This document shows, piece by piece, positions 31,767-41,075 of a DNA stretch of 61,782 bases (the first letter of the stretch is position 1; every line of letters begins with the position of its first letter). The notes beneath the pieces were generated by a model. It made no database searches, was not told where the DNA came from, and worked only from the letters and a program-made list of their open reading frames with translations. Made by a program: the position numbers and the translations under genes. This DNA is from Nitrospirota bacterium (GTDB taxonomy: Bacteria; Nitrospirota; Thermodesulfovibrionia; Thermodesulfovibrionales; JdFR-88): NCBI GenBank assembly GCA_021812785.1, contig JAKAMR010000002.1:1-61782 (forward strand), read 5' to 3'.

Positions 31767-32549
31767 TCAGGCCCCTTCCCTACTTGATGGGCTTTCACTT
31801 TTTTCGGCGGGAAGGTCCTGGGGTCGGGTATAGAGATACCCCATTCCGCGAACCGTTTTTATGCGTTCCATTCCATGGGCATCCCGGCCCAGTTTTTTCC
31901 TCAGGTTGCTTACGTGCACGTCTATGCTCCGGTCATAGGGGGAAAGGCCATGGCCCAGGACCTTTTTATAGAGGTCCTCGCGGCTGACAAGCTGCCCGGC
32001 GCTGAGCAGGAGCTCTTCAAGGAGGTTGAACTCGACTGCGGTCAGTTCAATATTCCCCCCCGATCTGAGCACCCTCCGGCTTGCCCTGTCCAGAAAAATA
32101 TCTCCAACAGTCATGCTGTCCGTCCCAGCTCTTGCCGCCTCCGGACCCGCTTTGCCCACTTCCGGCCTTGCGCGGCGTTTGACGGCCCGGATGCGCGCCA
32201 CCAACTCCCTCGGATTGAAGGGTTTTGGCAGATAATCGTCCGCGCCCATCTCCAGTCCCACGATCCGGTCCACGTCATCTCCCCTGGCCGTAAGCATCAA
32301 AACAGGTATGCCGGAGCGCTCCCTGATACGGCGCAGCACCTCAAAACCGCTTATGCCGGGCAGCATGACATCAAGCACAACAAGCGCGTGTTCTCCGGAA
32401 AGCGCCCTCTGTGCGCCGGCTTCGGCATTGTTTACCGCCTCCACCTCAAAACCCTCAAGCTTCAGATAATCCTTCAGAAGCTCGCAGAGCTCGGTATCGT
32501 CATCGATTACCAGTATCCGGTTTTTGTTTTCCTGGGCTGAACTTTCCAT
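31767..32549 (-). CDS. OmpR-family response regulator, CpxR-like
   Basis: DNA-binding regulator with a receiver domain (acidic pair in VIDDD, phospho-acceptor D60 in VVLDVMLPG, Lys109 in YLPKPF) and a C-terminal winged helix (VEFNLLEELL, DVHVSNLRKKLG, TVRGMGYLY). A loose linker rich in Ala, Gly and Glu joins them. It is the first gene of a two-gene operon with the kinase at 30232. Its likely binding site, GTAAA-N5-GTAAA at 32649-32663, lies 100 bp upstream, between it and the divergent efflux operon, implying autoregulation as well as control of the pump. Confidence 0.92.
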   Translation of the reverse strand: MESSAQENKNRILVIDDDTELCELLKDYLKLEGFEVEAVNNAEAGAQRALSGEHALVVLDVMLPGISGFEVLRRIRERSGIPVLMLTARGDDVDRIVGLEMGADDYLPKPFNPRELVARIRAVKRRARPEVGKAGPEAARAGTDSMTVGDIFLDRASRRVLRSGGNIELTAVEFNLLEELLLSAGQLVSREDLYKKVLGHGLSPYDRSIDVHVSNLRKKLGRDAHGMERIKTVRGMGYLYTRPQDLPAEKSESPSSREGA

Positions 32550-32648
32550 CTAAATAAAATTGTTCCAGTTGAAGTAATGTGGCTTTTGAAGCCCTTTTTC
32601 ATGGCGCCTCATCCATTTAATTTTATCTGAAAGGCCCCGGACGCGTTT

Positions 32649-32684
32649 GTAAAGAATTGTAAAGAATTCCAGCCCCCCATTTAC
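32649..32684. promoter_or_regulatory. CpxR-type box
   Basis: GTAAAGAATTGTAAA (32649-32663) is an exact match to the direct-repeat form GTAAA-N5-GTAAA used by CpxR. A third half-site in opposite orientation (TTTAC) lies at 32680-32684. The box is between the divergent regulator-kinase operon and the TolC-MacAB operon. Confidence 0.65.
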
Positions 32685-32790
32685 AAATCTTTTCCCTTTT
32701 TAATATCCTCTTAACTCATATTCAGGCGCATTCAATGTATTATAAAAAATGGCTTATAAAATTTTATTCAAAAGGAGCTCCATCATTAAT

Positions 32791-34176
32791 ATGGGCCGCA
32801 AAAAAAGAAAAAGAATGTCCACCTGGAAAAGATCCATTTGCCTTTTGTTTGCCGCATACCTGGCTGCCGCTGTGGCGCCACAGCCCCTGCATGCCCAGAC
32901 CCCGGAGCCACGGACTTCGGGGCTTCAGACCCAAAGCCCCCAGGCAGTTAAAGCCATCAAGAAGGGCTCAGTCCTTACGCTTGGGCAATGCATGAGCATT
33001 GCACTCTCCACAAACCCGCAGACCGTAGCGGCCCGCAACACCTTTTTCGCTGCTCAAAGCAGGATCGGCGAAGCCCAGTCCGCCTATTATCCTCAGGCCC
33101 AATGGCAAACGGACATTAATCATTTTTCCTCCACCACCGTTCAGAACCAGTTGGTCGGCGGCACGCGTACAAACAATTTTGCAAATTTCGCCACAGGGCC
33201 GTCCATCACCCAGAACATATATGATTTCGGCCGGACCTCAAGCCAGGTAAACTCGGCCAGGTTCAACAGCGAGGCCTCCTATCAGAGCCTGGAAAACGTG
33301 AATCTCCAAATAATCCTTAACGTCAAGACAGCCTATTACGGCGTGCTTCAGGCGCAGAGGAATGTGAGCGCGGCGCAAGAGGTGGTAAAGCAGGCCAATC
33401 AGCACCTGGTCCAGGCGGAGGGTTTTTTCAAGGTCGGGACCACTCCTAAAATAGATGTAATAAATGCCGAAGTGACCCTGAGCAATGCCCAGCTGAGCCT
33501 TATACAGGCCCGGAACGCGCTCCAGGTTTCCTGGCAGAATCTGAACAATGCGATGGGAATACCTGATGCCCCGGAGTACATAATCGAAGACAACCTGGCT
33601 TATAAACCTTATCCAATAACCTTTGAGTACGCCCTTCAAACTGCTTACAAAAACAGGCAGGACCTTAAATCTTCAGTTTCCACGGAAAAGGCCTTCGAGC
33701 AGTCCCTGAGGCTTGCGAACGCAGGTTTTTACCCCACGCTTTCAGGAAGCGCCGGATACACCTGGAGCGGCGACAGCCTGCCTCTGGACCATGGCTGGAA
33801 CGTGGGCGCATCGGTCGTAATACCAATATTCAGCGGATTTCTTACAAAAAAACAGGTCGATGAGGCGACTGCAAACTTAAACGCCTCCGAGGCAAATGTG
33901 AAGGTCCTTAAACAACAGATATATCTTCAGAACAGGCAGGCCTACCTGAATTTAAAACAGGCGGAAAGCAGCATCGCCACCGCCGCGGTCGGGCTGAAAC
34001 AGGCCCAGGAAAACCTTGACCTTGCCAATGGCAGATACGCCGCCGGAGTTGGGAGCAACATAGAGGTCACGGACGCGCTTACAACTTTCAGCAATGCCCA
34101 AACGGCATACATAAATGCGCTTTACAGCCATAAGCTGGCCGAAGCGAACCTTGAAAACGCAATGGGGGTCAGATAA
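32791..34176 (+). CDS. TolC-family outer-membrane efflux protein
   Basis: Outer-membrane channel component of a tripartite pump. A signal peptide (cleavage near PLHAQ) is followed by two internally repeated TolC halves with long alternating helices rich in Ala, Gln and Asn (AEVTLSNAQLSLIQARNAL, VTDALTTFSNAQTAYI) and strand segments. It has about 460 residues. The start at 32791 is preferred for the AAAAGGAG upstream, though spacing is long; 32749 and 32815 are alternatives. It is the first gene of an operon with a MacA-like adaptor (3 nt downstream) and split MacB. Confidence 0.9.
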   Translation: MGRKKRKRMSTWKRSICLLFAAYLAAAVAPQPLHAQTPEPRTSGLQTQSPQAVKAIKKGSVLTLGQCMSIALSTNPQTVAARNTFFAAQSRIGEAQSAYYPQAQWQTDINHFSSTTVQNQLVGGTRTNNFANFATGPSITQNIYDFGRTSSQVNSARFNSEASYQSLENVNLQIILNVKTAYYGVLQAQRNVSAAQEVVKQANQHLVQAEGFFKVGTTPKIDVINAEVTLSNAQLSLIQARNALQVSWQNLNNAMGIPDAPEYIIEDNLAYKPYPITFEYALQTAYKNRQDLKSSVSTEKAFEQSLRLANAGFYPTLSGSAGYTWSGDSLPLDHGWNVGASVVIPIFSGFLTKKQVDEATANLNASEANVKVLKQQIYLQNRQAYLNLKQAESSIATAAVGLKQAQENLDLANGRYAAGVGSNIEVTDALTTFSNAQTAYINALYSHKLAEANLENAMGVR

Positions 34177-34178
34177 AT

Positions 34179-35351
34179 ATGAAAAAAGGTAAAAAGCTGG
34201 CGGGCCTTCCGGTCATAGTCTTGCTACTGGCCGCTGCCGCCTTCTTCCTTATAGGTAAAAAAGACCACGGACCTCTCTTCAAGACGGCCCCTGTCTCAAA
34301 GGGCAGGATAATATCCTCCATTACGGCAACCGGCACAGTAAACCCCGTAACGACCGTGCTTGTAGGCACGCAGGTTTCCGGCACCATAAAGAGCATCTAC
34401 GCAGATTACAACTCCGTTGTCAGGAAAGGCCAGATGCTCGCCCTCATTGACCCCACCACCTTCGATGCCCAGCTCAGCGAGGCAAAGGCCAACTACTTTT
34501 CGGCCAAAGCCGGCCTGGACAAGGCGACCGCAACGGCGGTAGATGCCAAAAGGACAATGGGCAGGAACAAAAAACTGCTTACAGAAAACCTGATCGCCCA
34601 AAGCGATTTCGATACCTCGGAGACCAACTACGAAACAGCCAAGGCATCCGTGGAAGCGGCACAAGGGCAAGTTGCCCAAACGCAGGCGGCCATGCAATTC
34701 GCGGAGACCAATGTAAAATATACCCGCATCATTTCGCCGGTAAACGGCACCGTTGTGGCCAGGAACGTCGATGTCGGCCAGACAGTAGCGGCGAGTTTCC
34801 AGACCCCGACGCTGTTTTCCGTGGCTCAGGACCTCAAAAAAATGCAGATCGACACAAGCGTGGACGAGGCTGATATCGGCAACGTTAAAACCGGACAGGA
34901 TGTGGAATTCACCGTAGACGCCTATCCGGATATCACATTCAGGGGCAAAGTCACACAGGTAAGGATAAACCCGACCATAGTGCAGAATGTCGTAACATAC
35001 GACGTCGTGATCGCGGTAGCCAACAAGGATCTATTGTTAAAGCCGGGGATGACCGCCAACGTGCAGGTCATTACAGCCATAAAAAAAGGGGTCCTCAGGG
35101 TCCCTAATGCCGCCCTGCGCTTTCGTCTGCCCGGCGCTGCGGCAACAGCCGGAATGAGAAAAGGCGGCCCCGGGGTCTGGGTGCTCGATCAGGGCAAGCC
35201 AAAACGCGTAAACGTGAAGACTGGACTTACGGACGGCGACTATACGGAGGTCTCATCGGCAGATCTCGAACAGGGAGATGCGGTAATAGTGGAAACCCTC
35301 GGCAAATCAGCGAACCGGCCTGCCTTTGGGCATGGTCCCAGGATTTTTTAG
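34179..35351 (+). CDS. MacA-like periplasmic adaptor (HlyD family)
   Basis: Membrane-fusion protein linking the inner-membrane ABC permease to TolC. It has an N-terminal anchor helix (LPVIVLLLAAAAFFLIG), a lipoyl half-motif (GTQVSGTIKSIYADYNSVVRKGQ), a long helical hairpin (about 85-175), the second lipoyl half (ISPVNGTVVARNVDVGQ) and a beta-barrel and membrane-proximal region. Its 390 residues are normal for MacA. It starts 2 nt after the TolC stop codon. It precedes ABC ATPase and permease genes, as in macAB operons for macrolide, peptide or lipid export. Confidence 0.9.
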   Translation: MKKGKKLAGLPVIVLLLAAAAFFLIGKKDHGPLFKTAPVSKGRIISSITATGTVNPVTTVLVGTQVSGTIKSIYADYNSVVRKGQMLALIDPTTFDAQLSEAKANYFSAKAGLDKATATAVDAKRTMGRNKKLLTENLIAQSDFDTSETNYETAKASVEAAQGQVAQTQAAMQFAETNVKYTRIISPVNGTVVARNVDVGQTVAASFQTPTLFSVAQDLKKMQIDTSVDEADIGNVKTGQDVEFTVDAYPDITFRGKVTQVRINPTIVQNVVTYDVVIAVANKDLLLKPGMTANVQVITAIKKGVLRVPNAALRFRLPGAAATAGMRKGGPGVWVLDQGKPKRVNVKTGLTDGDYTEVSSADLEQGDAVIVETLGKSANRPAFGHGPRIF

Positions 35352-35362
35352 GTTTTTCAGAA

Positions 35363-36061
35363 ATGGCTCTAATAGATGTGGACAGAATAAGCAAGAAGTA
35401 CACACTGGGAGATGTGGAGGTAAACGCATTGCGCGGCGTAACCCTGACCATCGATAAAGGGGAGTTCGTTTCCATAATGGGCGCCTCCGGGTCCGGCAAA
35501 TCCACTTTCATGAACATATTGGGCTGCCTGGACAAACCTACGGAAGGAAGATATCTTCTGGAGAGCGTTGATATCTCAAGCCTGGACCGTGACCAACTGG
35601 CCGAGATAAGAAACAGCAAAATAGGTTTTGTCTTCCAGGGTTTCAACCTGCTTCCCAGGACGCAGGCCATCGAGAACGTGGAGCTGCCGATGTTTTACAA
35701 GGGTGTCTCCGCCCAGGAGAGGACGGAACGCGCCATGTCCGCCATGTCCAAGGTCGGCCTTGAAACGAGGGCGAAGCATTATCCAAATCAGCTCTCGGGA
35801 GGACAGCAGCAGCGGGTAGCCATAGCCAGGGCACTGGTAAACGAGGCCCCCATCATCCTCGCCGATGAGCCGACGGGCAATCTGGATACCAAAACCAGCG
35901 TGGAGATCATGGAACTTTTTCAGCGTTTGAACCGGGAAAACGGCATTACCATCATCCTTGTCACTCACGAATCGGATATAGCGGCATGGAGCAGACGCAC
36001 GATACGGTTCATGGACGGACGCCTCATGAGCGATGAAGAGAGGGCTGTAAGCAATGGTTAA
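35363..36061 (+). CDS. ABC transporter ATPase, MacB-type
   Basis: Cytoplasmic nucleotide-binding subunit, 232 residues, of the LolD/MacB/FtsE type. Walker A is GASGSGKST, the signature is [15 protein letters not shown], Walker B is [13 protein letters not shown], with a switch histidine in LVTHESD. In E. coli MacB this domain is fused to the permease; here they are separate genes, the usual Nitrospirota and Desulfobacterota form. It overlaps the permease gene by 8 bp, indicating coupled translation. Confidence 0.93.
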   Translation: MALIDVDRISKKYTLGDVEVNALRGVTLTIDKGEFVSIMGASGSGKSTFMNILGCLDKPTEGRYLLESVDISSLDRDQLAEIRNSKIGFVFQGFNLLPRTQAIENVELPMFYKGVSAQERTERAMSAMSKVGLETRAKHYPNQLSGGQQQRVAIARALVNEAPIILADEPTGNLDTKTSVEIMELFQRLNRENGITIILVTHESDIAAWSRRTIRFMDGRLMSDEERAVSNG

Positions 36062-37283
36062 TATCCCGTGGACGGCAAAGCTTGCCCTGCGCGCCCTGAA
36101 GGCAAACAAGATGCGCACTCTTCTTACGATGCTTGGCATCATTATCGGTGTGGCCGCGGTTATCGCCATGCTTGCGGTAGGCACCGGGGTCACTCAGAAA
36201 ATAACCGAGCAGATATCCAGCATGGGAAGCAACCTGCTGATCGTTTTGCCCGGAAGCACTACTTCCGGGGGCATCAGGATGGGCGCCGGCACCCAGCCCA
36301 CACTTACCTCCGGGGATGCGCAGGCCATTCAGGAGGGGGCGCCTTCGGTGGATGCCGTGGCCCCGGTGCTTAGCGGCACGGCACAGGTCATCTATGGCCA
36401 CCAGAACTGGTCCACCGGCGTTGTTGGCACTACACCGTCCATGCTTACCGTAAGGGATTGGCCTATCGCCCAGGGAAGAGGATTTTTGGGCGCTGACGTT
36501 CAGAACGCCACAAAGGTCTGCCTGCTGGGACAGACCGTTGTGGACAACCTGTTCGGAGATGAAGACCCCATCGGCAAAAACATAAAAATAAAGGACCTGC
36601 CTTTTACCGTTATCGGCGTCCTTGCTGCAAAGGGACAGTCCGTCATGGGCCAGGACCAGGACGACACCATAATGGTCCCGCTCACGACGGCCCAGCGAAA
36701 GCTCTTCGGGACCGCCTTTCCCGGCATGATCAGGATAATGATGGTGAAGGCCAGATCAACTGGGGAACTCGACAATGCTCAAAGCCAGATAACGGATATC
36801 CTCCGTCAGCGGCACCATATCGGACCCAAAGAGGACGATGACTTCACGGTGAGGAACCTTACACAGATAATGCAGACGGCGGAGCAGTCCACTAAAATAA
36901 TGACCCTACTGCTCGGGGCCATCGCCTCCATCTCTCTCCTGGTAGGCGGCATAGGGATAATGAACATCATGCTGGTCTCCATTACCGAGCGCACCAGGGA
37001 AATAGGAATAAGGATGGCCATAGGCGCAAAGACCTGGGACATACGGTTCCAATTCCTGATGGAGGCGTTCATCATGTCCATGATAGGCGGCATCGTGGGC
37101 ATTGCGATGGGCGTGACAGCCTCGGCCGTCCTTTCTAAGATCGCGGGATGGCCAGGGATAGTCTCTCCGTTTTCAATCTTCCTGGCCTTCGGGTTTTCCG
37201 GGGCCGTAGGCGTCTTCTTTGGTTTCTATCCGGCTTACAAGGCGTCCCTTTTAAACCCTATCGATGCCCTCAGGTATGAATAG
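36054..37283 (+). CDS. ABC transporter permease, MacB/FtsX-type
   Basis: Inner-membrane permease of 409 residues with the four-helix MacB topology: one helix near residues 20-45 (TLLTMLGIIIGVAAVIAML), a large MacB-type periplasmic domain, then three C-terminal helices forming the FtsX domain (LLVGGIGIMNIMLVSITERT, REIGIRMAIGA). It likely works by mechanotransmission with the ATPase at 35363 and adaptor at 34179, driving export through TolC. It is the last gene of the operon. The cargo is not identifiable. Confidence 0.92.
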   Translation: MVNIPWTAKLALRALKANKMRTLLTMLGIIIGVAAVIAMLAVGTGVTQKITEQISSMGSNLLIVLPGSTTSGGIRMGAGTQPTLTSGDAQAIQEGAPSVDAVAPVLSGTAQVIYGHQNWSTGVVGTTPSMLTVRDWPIAQGRGFLGADVQNATKVCLLGQTVVDNLFGDEDPIGKNIKIKDLPFTVIGVLAAKGQSVMGQDQDDTIMVPLTTAQRKLFGTAFPGMIRIMMVKARSTGELDNAQSQITDILRQRHHIGPKEDDDFTVRNLTQIMQTAEQSTKIMTLLLGAIASISLLVGGIGIMNIMLVSITERTREIGIRMAIGAKTWDIRFQFLMEAFIMSMIGGIVGIAMGVTASAVLSKIAGWPGIVSPFSIFLAFGFSGAVGVFFGFYPAYKASLLNPIDALRYE

Positions 37284-37314
37284 GACACGGCCTCTGATAT
37301 ACTAACAATCGCTC

Positions 37315-38181
37315 ATGCAAGCGATGGGGAAAAAAGAAAAAGTAAAAGTAAAAGAACACTGCGAGGCCTGGCGCCGGTGGAGTCCGGGCGGGCTTGAGGT
37401 TTTTTACAAGAAATATAATAAACGCCAGTTTGTCCATCCGGATCCTCTTGAATTCCTGTATGAGTACTCCGACCCAAGGGACCTGGAAATTACCGGTCTT
37501 ATAGCCTCCTCTTTCGCTTATGGGCGGGTCAAACAGATCCTCGCCAAGACCGGCTTTGTGCTGGAAAAGATAGGTCCGCCGCATGATTTTGTTCTGAAAA
37601 CGGGTAAGGGCACGCTGGAAAAACTCTTTGGCGGGTTCAAGCACAGGCTTGTCACCGGCGAAGAGCTCATCTTTTTCCTGGGCAGGATACGAACGGTCCT
37701 CGAAAAATACGGCTCGCTCAATGAATGTTTTTTAGCGGGTTTCAAGAAGGATGATGACACTGTTTTGCCCGCCCTCACGGATTTTGTTTCAGCGCTCTGC
37801 CCTGCCGGTATCTGTCCCAGGACAACGCTGCTGTCGCGGCCGGAAAAGGGGAGCGCATGCAAAAGGCTCAATCTGTTTCTCAGGTGGATGATAAGAAAAG
37901 ACGAGGTGGACCCTGGGGGCTGGGACGGGATTTCACCCGCGAAGCTTATAGTTCCGCTGGACACCCACCTGCACTCCCTTTCAATAGCACTGGGGCTTAC
38001 CGGAAGGAAGCAGGCCGGCATGCGCGCGGCATTGGAGATCACCCGGGCCTTTCGTGAGATATCCCCCGATGATCCGGTACGGTATGATTTTACGCTCACG
38101 AGACCCGGTATCCAAAACGATAAGCAACTGATGGATTTTCTTTATCAATGCCTGGAAATAAAAACAGGGTCCTCTTCATAA
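37315..38181 (+). CDS. TIGR02757 (DUF2400) family protein
   Basis: Conserved protein of 288 residues of the TIGR02757/DUF2400 family, found mainly in Bacteroidetes, Nitrospirae and Proteobacteria. Characteristic segments: HPDPLEFLYEYSDPRDLEI near the N-terminus, GLIASSFAYGRVKQI, NLFLRWMIRKDEVDPGGW and LDTHLHSLSIALGLTGRKQ. Helix-hairpin-helix-like pattern suggests nucleic-acid contact, but the role is unknown. The first residues (GKKEKVKVKE) come from an A-rich simple sequence. It follows the efflux operon by 31 bp and may be an unrelated tail gene. Confidence 0.85.
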   Translation: MQAMGKKEKVKVKEHCEAWRRWSPGGLEVFYKKYNKRQFVHPDPLEFLYEYSDPRDLEITGLIASSFAYGRVKQILAKTGFVLEKIGPPHDFVLKTGKGTLEKLFGGFKHRLVTGEELIFFLGRIRTVLEKYGSLNECFLAGFKKDDDTVLPALTDFVSALCPAGICPRTTLLSRPEKGSACKRLNLFLRWMIRKDEVDPGGWDGISPAKLIVPLDTHLHSLSIALGLTGRKQAGMRAALEITRAFREISPDDPVRYDFTLTRPGIQNDKQLMDFLYQCLEIKTGSSS

Positions 38182-38260
38182 AGTAAAATAAAACAAAATA
38201 CCCTTTTTGGGTATAAATAAAATAAAAAACTTTTAAATTGACGTGGCAAGGAGGAAGAAC

Positions 38261-38752
38261 ATGGCTGATTTTTTTAATGCATTTGAAATTTTTGAAATAG
38301 CCGAACAGATCGAAAGAAACGGCGGCGCGTTTTATCGCAAGGCCGCGGAGGCCGCAGAGGACGAAGAGCTTGGAGGGGTGCTCCTCCAGCTGGCCTCAAT
38401 GGAAGATGACCACATAAAGGTCTTTTCCTCCATGAAAGAGGAGCTCGAAGGACAGCCATGGGCCCAGGGATTCGAGCAGGAAAATGAGGCCGTCCTGTTC
38501 CTGAGGGCGATGGCCTCCGGGAAGGTCTTTGGCGACAGGAAAGACCTTGTGGAGCTTGCGGGAGATATGAGCATGACGGACATTCTGGATAAAGCCATCT
38601 CGCTTGAGAAAGATTCCATCGCCTTTTACACCGGCATAAAGGAGCTTGTGCCGGCTGAGTTCGGCAAAGGCAGGATAGACGCCATCATAAAGGAGGAAAT
38701 GAGGCATGTGAGGATCCTTTCGGAAAGGCTAGCCTCCATGCCCGAGTTTTAA
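38261..38752 (+). CDS. Rubrerythrin-like ferritin-family protein
   Basis: A 163-residue four-helix diiron protein. The glutamate ligands are arranged in two EXXH-type halves: IEIAEQIERNGG plus MEDDHIKVF in the first, LEKDSIAFYTG plus EEMRHVRIL in the second. There is no rubredoxin domain, so it is the erythrin-only type, used in peroxide or oxygen defence or iron handling. The start at 38261 is selected because AAGGAGG lies 6 nt upstream. It is a single gene between TIGR02757 and RNase R. Confidence 0.85.
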   Translation: MADFFNAFEIFEIAEQIERNGGAFYRKAAEAAEDEELGGVLLQLASMEDDHIKVFSSMKEELEGQPWAQGFEQENEAVLFLRAMASGKVFGDRKDLVELAGDMSMTDILDKAISLEKDSIAFYTGIKELVPAEFGKGRIDAIIKEEMRHVRILSERLASMPEF

Positions 38753-38818
38753 AAAATGGGTGGTATTCCCGCAATTTATATTCACAACCGGTCCCCAAAA
38801 GGATAAAATACTTCCGGA

Positions 38819-40939
38819 ATGGTGGAAAAAGAAGACGTCCTGTCATATTTCAAGCGAAAACCCAGGCCCCAGGGATTAAGGGAACTCTCTGCCGGTTTCG
38901 GCCTTAACCGGCAGGAGGCCCGCGGTTTCAAAAGACTCCTTCGCGGAATGCTTCAAACAGGAGACCTCGTTCTGACGAGGAAGGGCCTTTATGCGCCTTC
39001 GGAGGATGTCAACCTGGTGCGCGGATATTTTGAGGCCCACGGGGACGGTTTCGGATTCGTCGTTTCCGACCTGCCCGGGCAAAGGGACCTATTCATCCCG
39101 CCTTACGCCACAATGGGGGCAATGGATAACGATAAGGTGATCGCAAGGCCTGAAGGCAGCGAAAGCGGCAGGAAAGGACGGATCATCAGAATCCTCGAAC
39201 GGGCCCCCCGGAGGGTTGCCGGCAGGCTTGATAAATCAAGAACAGCCTGCTTTATCAAGCCAAAATCAAGGTCTCTCAAAATGGACATCTACATTCCGCC
39301 CGGAGAATGTGCCCGATACAGGAACGGCCAGGAAGTTATCGCCGAAATCGTGGATTATCCCTCCGACAAGAGGCCTCCCGTAGGGAGAATCATAAAAGGC
39401 ATCGAACCGCCTGAAAGACCTATTGACGAGATAGACAGTATTATAGAGGAGTTCTCCCTGCCAACGAGATTCCCCAAACAGGTAGCCGAAGAGGCAAAAA
39501 AAATACGGGCCGGAGTGGAAGCACGGGACAGGCTCCAAGTTGAATCTGAAGATGCGCTGCAAAGGAAAGACCTGACCAGGTTGCCTACCGTGACAATAGA
39601 CGGCGAGCGGGCAAAAGATTTTGACGATGCCGTTTCCATCAGGTTGAGCGGCAGCGGCTACAGGTTATGGGTTCATATCGCCGATGTCAGCCATTATGTC
39701 CCCTGGGACAGCCTCATAGACATCGAGGCAAGGAAAAGAGGGACAAGCGTCTATTTCACAGACCGCGTGCTGCCCATGCTGCCAAAGGAGCTCTCGGAGG
39801 ACCTGTGCAGCCTGGTCCCGGGAGAAAACCGGCATGCCTTTACCATACAGATGGACTTTGACAGAACTGGAAAACGGGAGGCGGCCTCTTTTTACAAAAG
39901 CATTATTCGAAGCGATGAGCGAATGACTTACACAGATGTAAGCAAGATACTGGTAGATGGCAATACCGGTTTAAGAACTCGTTACGACAGCCTTGTTAAG
40001 GATTTCGAGCTGATGGAGGAGCTTGCCGGAGAGCTGAGGGCACGGCGTCTTGACAGAGGAAGCCTTGATTTCGACCTGCCGGAGCCGGAGGTCCTCATCG
40101 ACCTGCAAGGCAGGCCTGAGGCCATAGTGAGATCGGAGCGCAACATTGCTCACGTCATTATAGAAGAGTTCATGATAGCCGCCAATGAGGCCGTGGCGGA
40201 GTATCTAAGCGGACTCGGTGCGCCCGCAATTTACCGGATACACGAAGAACCCGATCTTGTAAAAATGGAGGAGGTCCTCCGGTTCGCAAAAAACCTGCTG
40301 CGCACAAAAAACCAGGATTTCCGTTCCATACTGGAGTCGGCAAGGGGGACGCCTGAAGAGGAAATAATCAACTTTACAGTGCTCAGAAGCCTCAAGCAGG
40401 CCCGTTACAGCACGGTCAATGCAGGACATTTCGGCCTGGCCTCGGAATGCTACACGCATTTCACTTCGCCCATAAGGAGATATCCGGACCTGGTGGTCCA
40501 CCGGATACTCGAAGAGGCGCTTTTCCACCAGAAAAAAAGAGAAAAAACCTTCCCGGCCCAAAGGGCTGAGATGCTGGGCGAACTCCTGCCGGAACTTGCA
40601 TTCAGCTCCTCCCGCATGGAGAGGAATTCGGATGAGGCGGAACGGGCGGCCCTAAGGGCAATGAAGGCCTGGTTCATAAAAGACAAAGTGGGTGAAGAAT
40701 TCCCGGTGAAGGTGATAGAGGTCACGAACTACGGTATCCGCGTCAGGTTCGAGGATTTTTATGTGGAGTCCTTCATCCATGTATCGCTCATGGCAGATGA
40801 TTTCTATGTCTTCAATGAAAAAAATCTAACTCTGGCCGGGAAGCATACAGGCAAAAAATTCCGTATCGGCGACCTCATCAAGGCACGGATAGACAGGGTT
40901 GACCTGCAGGAAAGGGAGATAATTCTGGGGCTGGCATAA
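38819..40939 (+). CDS. rnr: Ribonuclease R
   Basis: 3'-5' exoribonuclease of the RNB family (706 residues). Domain order is winged-helix/cold-shock at the N-terminus, a second cold-shock domain, the RNB catalytic domain with the metal-binding aspartates in TIDGERAKDFDDAVSI, then an S1 domain ending with EIILGLA. HFTSPIRRYPDLVVHR is the hallmark RNB motif. It is somewhat shorter than E. coli RNase R because the Lys-rich tail is missing. It degrades structured RNA and helps trans-translation and rRNA quality control. Confidence 0.93.
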   Translation: MVEKEDVLSYFKRKPRPQGLRELSAGFGLNRQEARGFKRLLRGMLQTGDLVLTRKGLYAPSEDVNLVRGYFEAHGDGFGFVVSDLPGQRDLFIPPYATMGAMDNDKVIARPEGSESGRKGRIIRILERAPRRVAGRLDKSRTACFIKPKSRSLKMDIYIPPGECARYRNGQEVIAEIVDYPSDKRPPVGRIIKGIEPPERPIDEIDSIIEEFSLPTRFPKQVAEEAKKIRAGVEARDRLQVESEDALQRKDLTRLPTVTIDGERAKDFDDAVSIRLSGSGYRLWVHIADVSHYVPWDSLIDIEARKRGTSVYFTDRVLPMLPKELSEDLCSLVPGENRHAFTIQMDFDRTGKREAASFYKSIIRSDERMTYTDVSKILVDGNTGLRTRYDSLVKDFELMEELAGELRARRLDRGSLDFDLPEPEVLIDLQGRPEAIVRSERNIAHVIIEEFMIAANEAVAEYLSGLGAPAIYRIHEEPDLVKMEEVLRFAKNLLRTKNQDFRSILESARGTPEEEIINFTVLRSLKQARYSTVNAGHFGLASECYTHFTSPIRRYPDLVVHRILEEALFHQKKREKTFPAQRAEMLGELLPELAFSSSRMERNSDEAERAALRAMKAWFIKDKVGEEFPVKVIEVTNYGIRVRFEDFYVESFIHVSLMADDFYVFNEKNLTLAGKHTGKKFRIGDLIKARIDRVDLQEREIILGLA

Positions 40940-40960
40940 AATAAAAAAACCAGGGCCAAG

Positions 40961-41023
40961 GACTCCCTCACCCCAAACCCTCTCCCAATGGAGAGGGAGG
41001 AGCGAAGCGGTAGGGGAGGAAAT
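40961..41023. repeat. REP-like intergenic repeat
   Basis: Contains CCCTCACCCC followed by CCCTCTCC-CAAT-GGAGAGGG, an inverted repeat of a kind seen as dispersed elements in many bacteria. The outer arms (CTCCCTCACCCC and GTAGGGGAGG) also pair partly. It lies between RNase R and the RpiB-like gene. Confidence 0.55.
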
Positions 41024-41075
41024 GACAACACAAGGTTACCCTGTAGCAAGCTATAGGGAATTGCAAGTTTAAATT

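Noticed and set aside
37518..38099. 193-codon minus-strand frame inside the TIGR02757 gene
   Set aside because: Antisense shadow of a well-recognised family gene.
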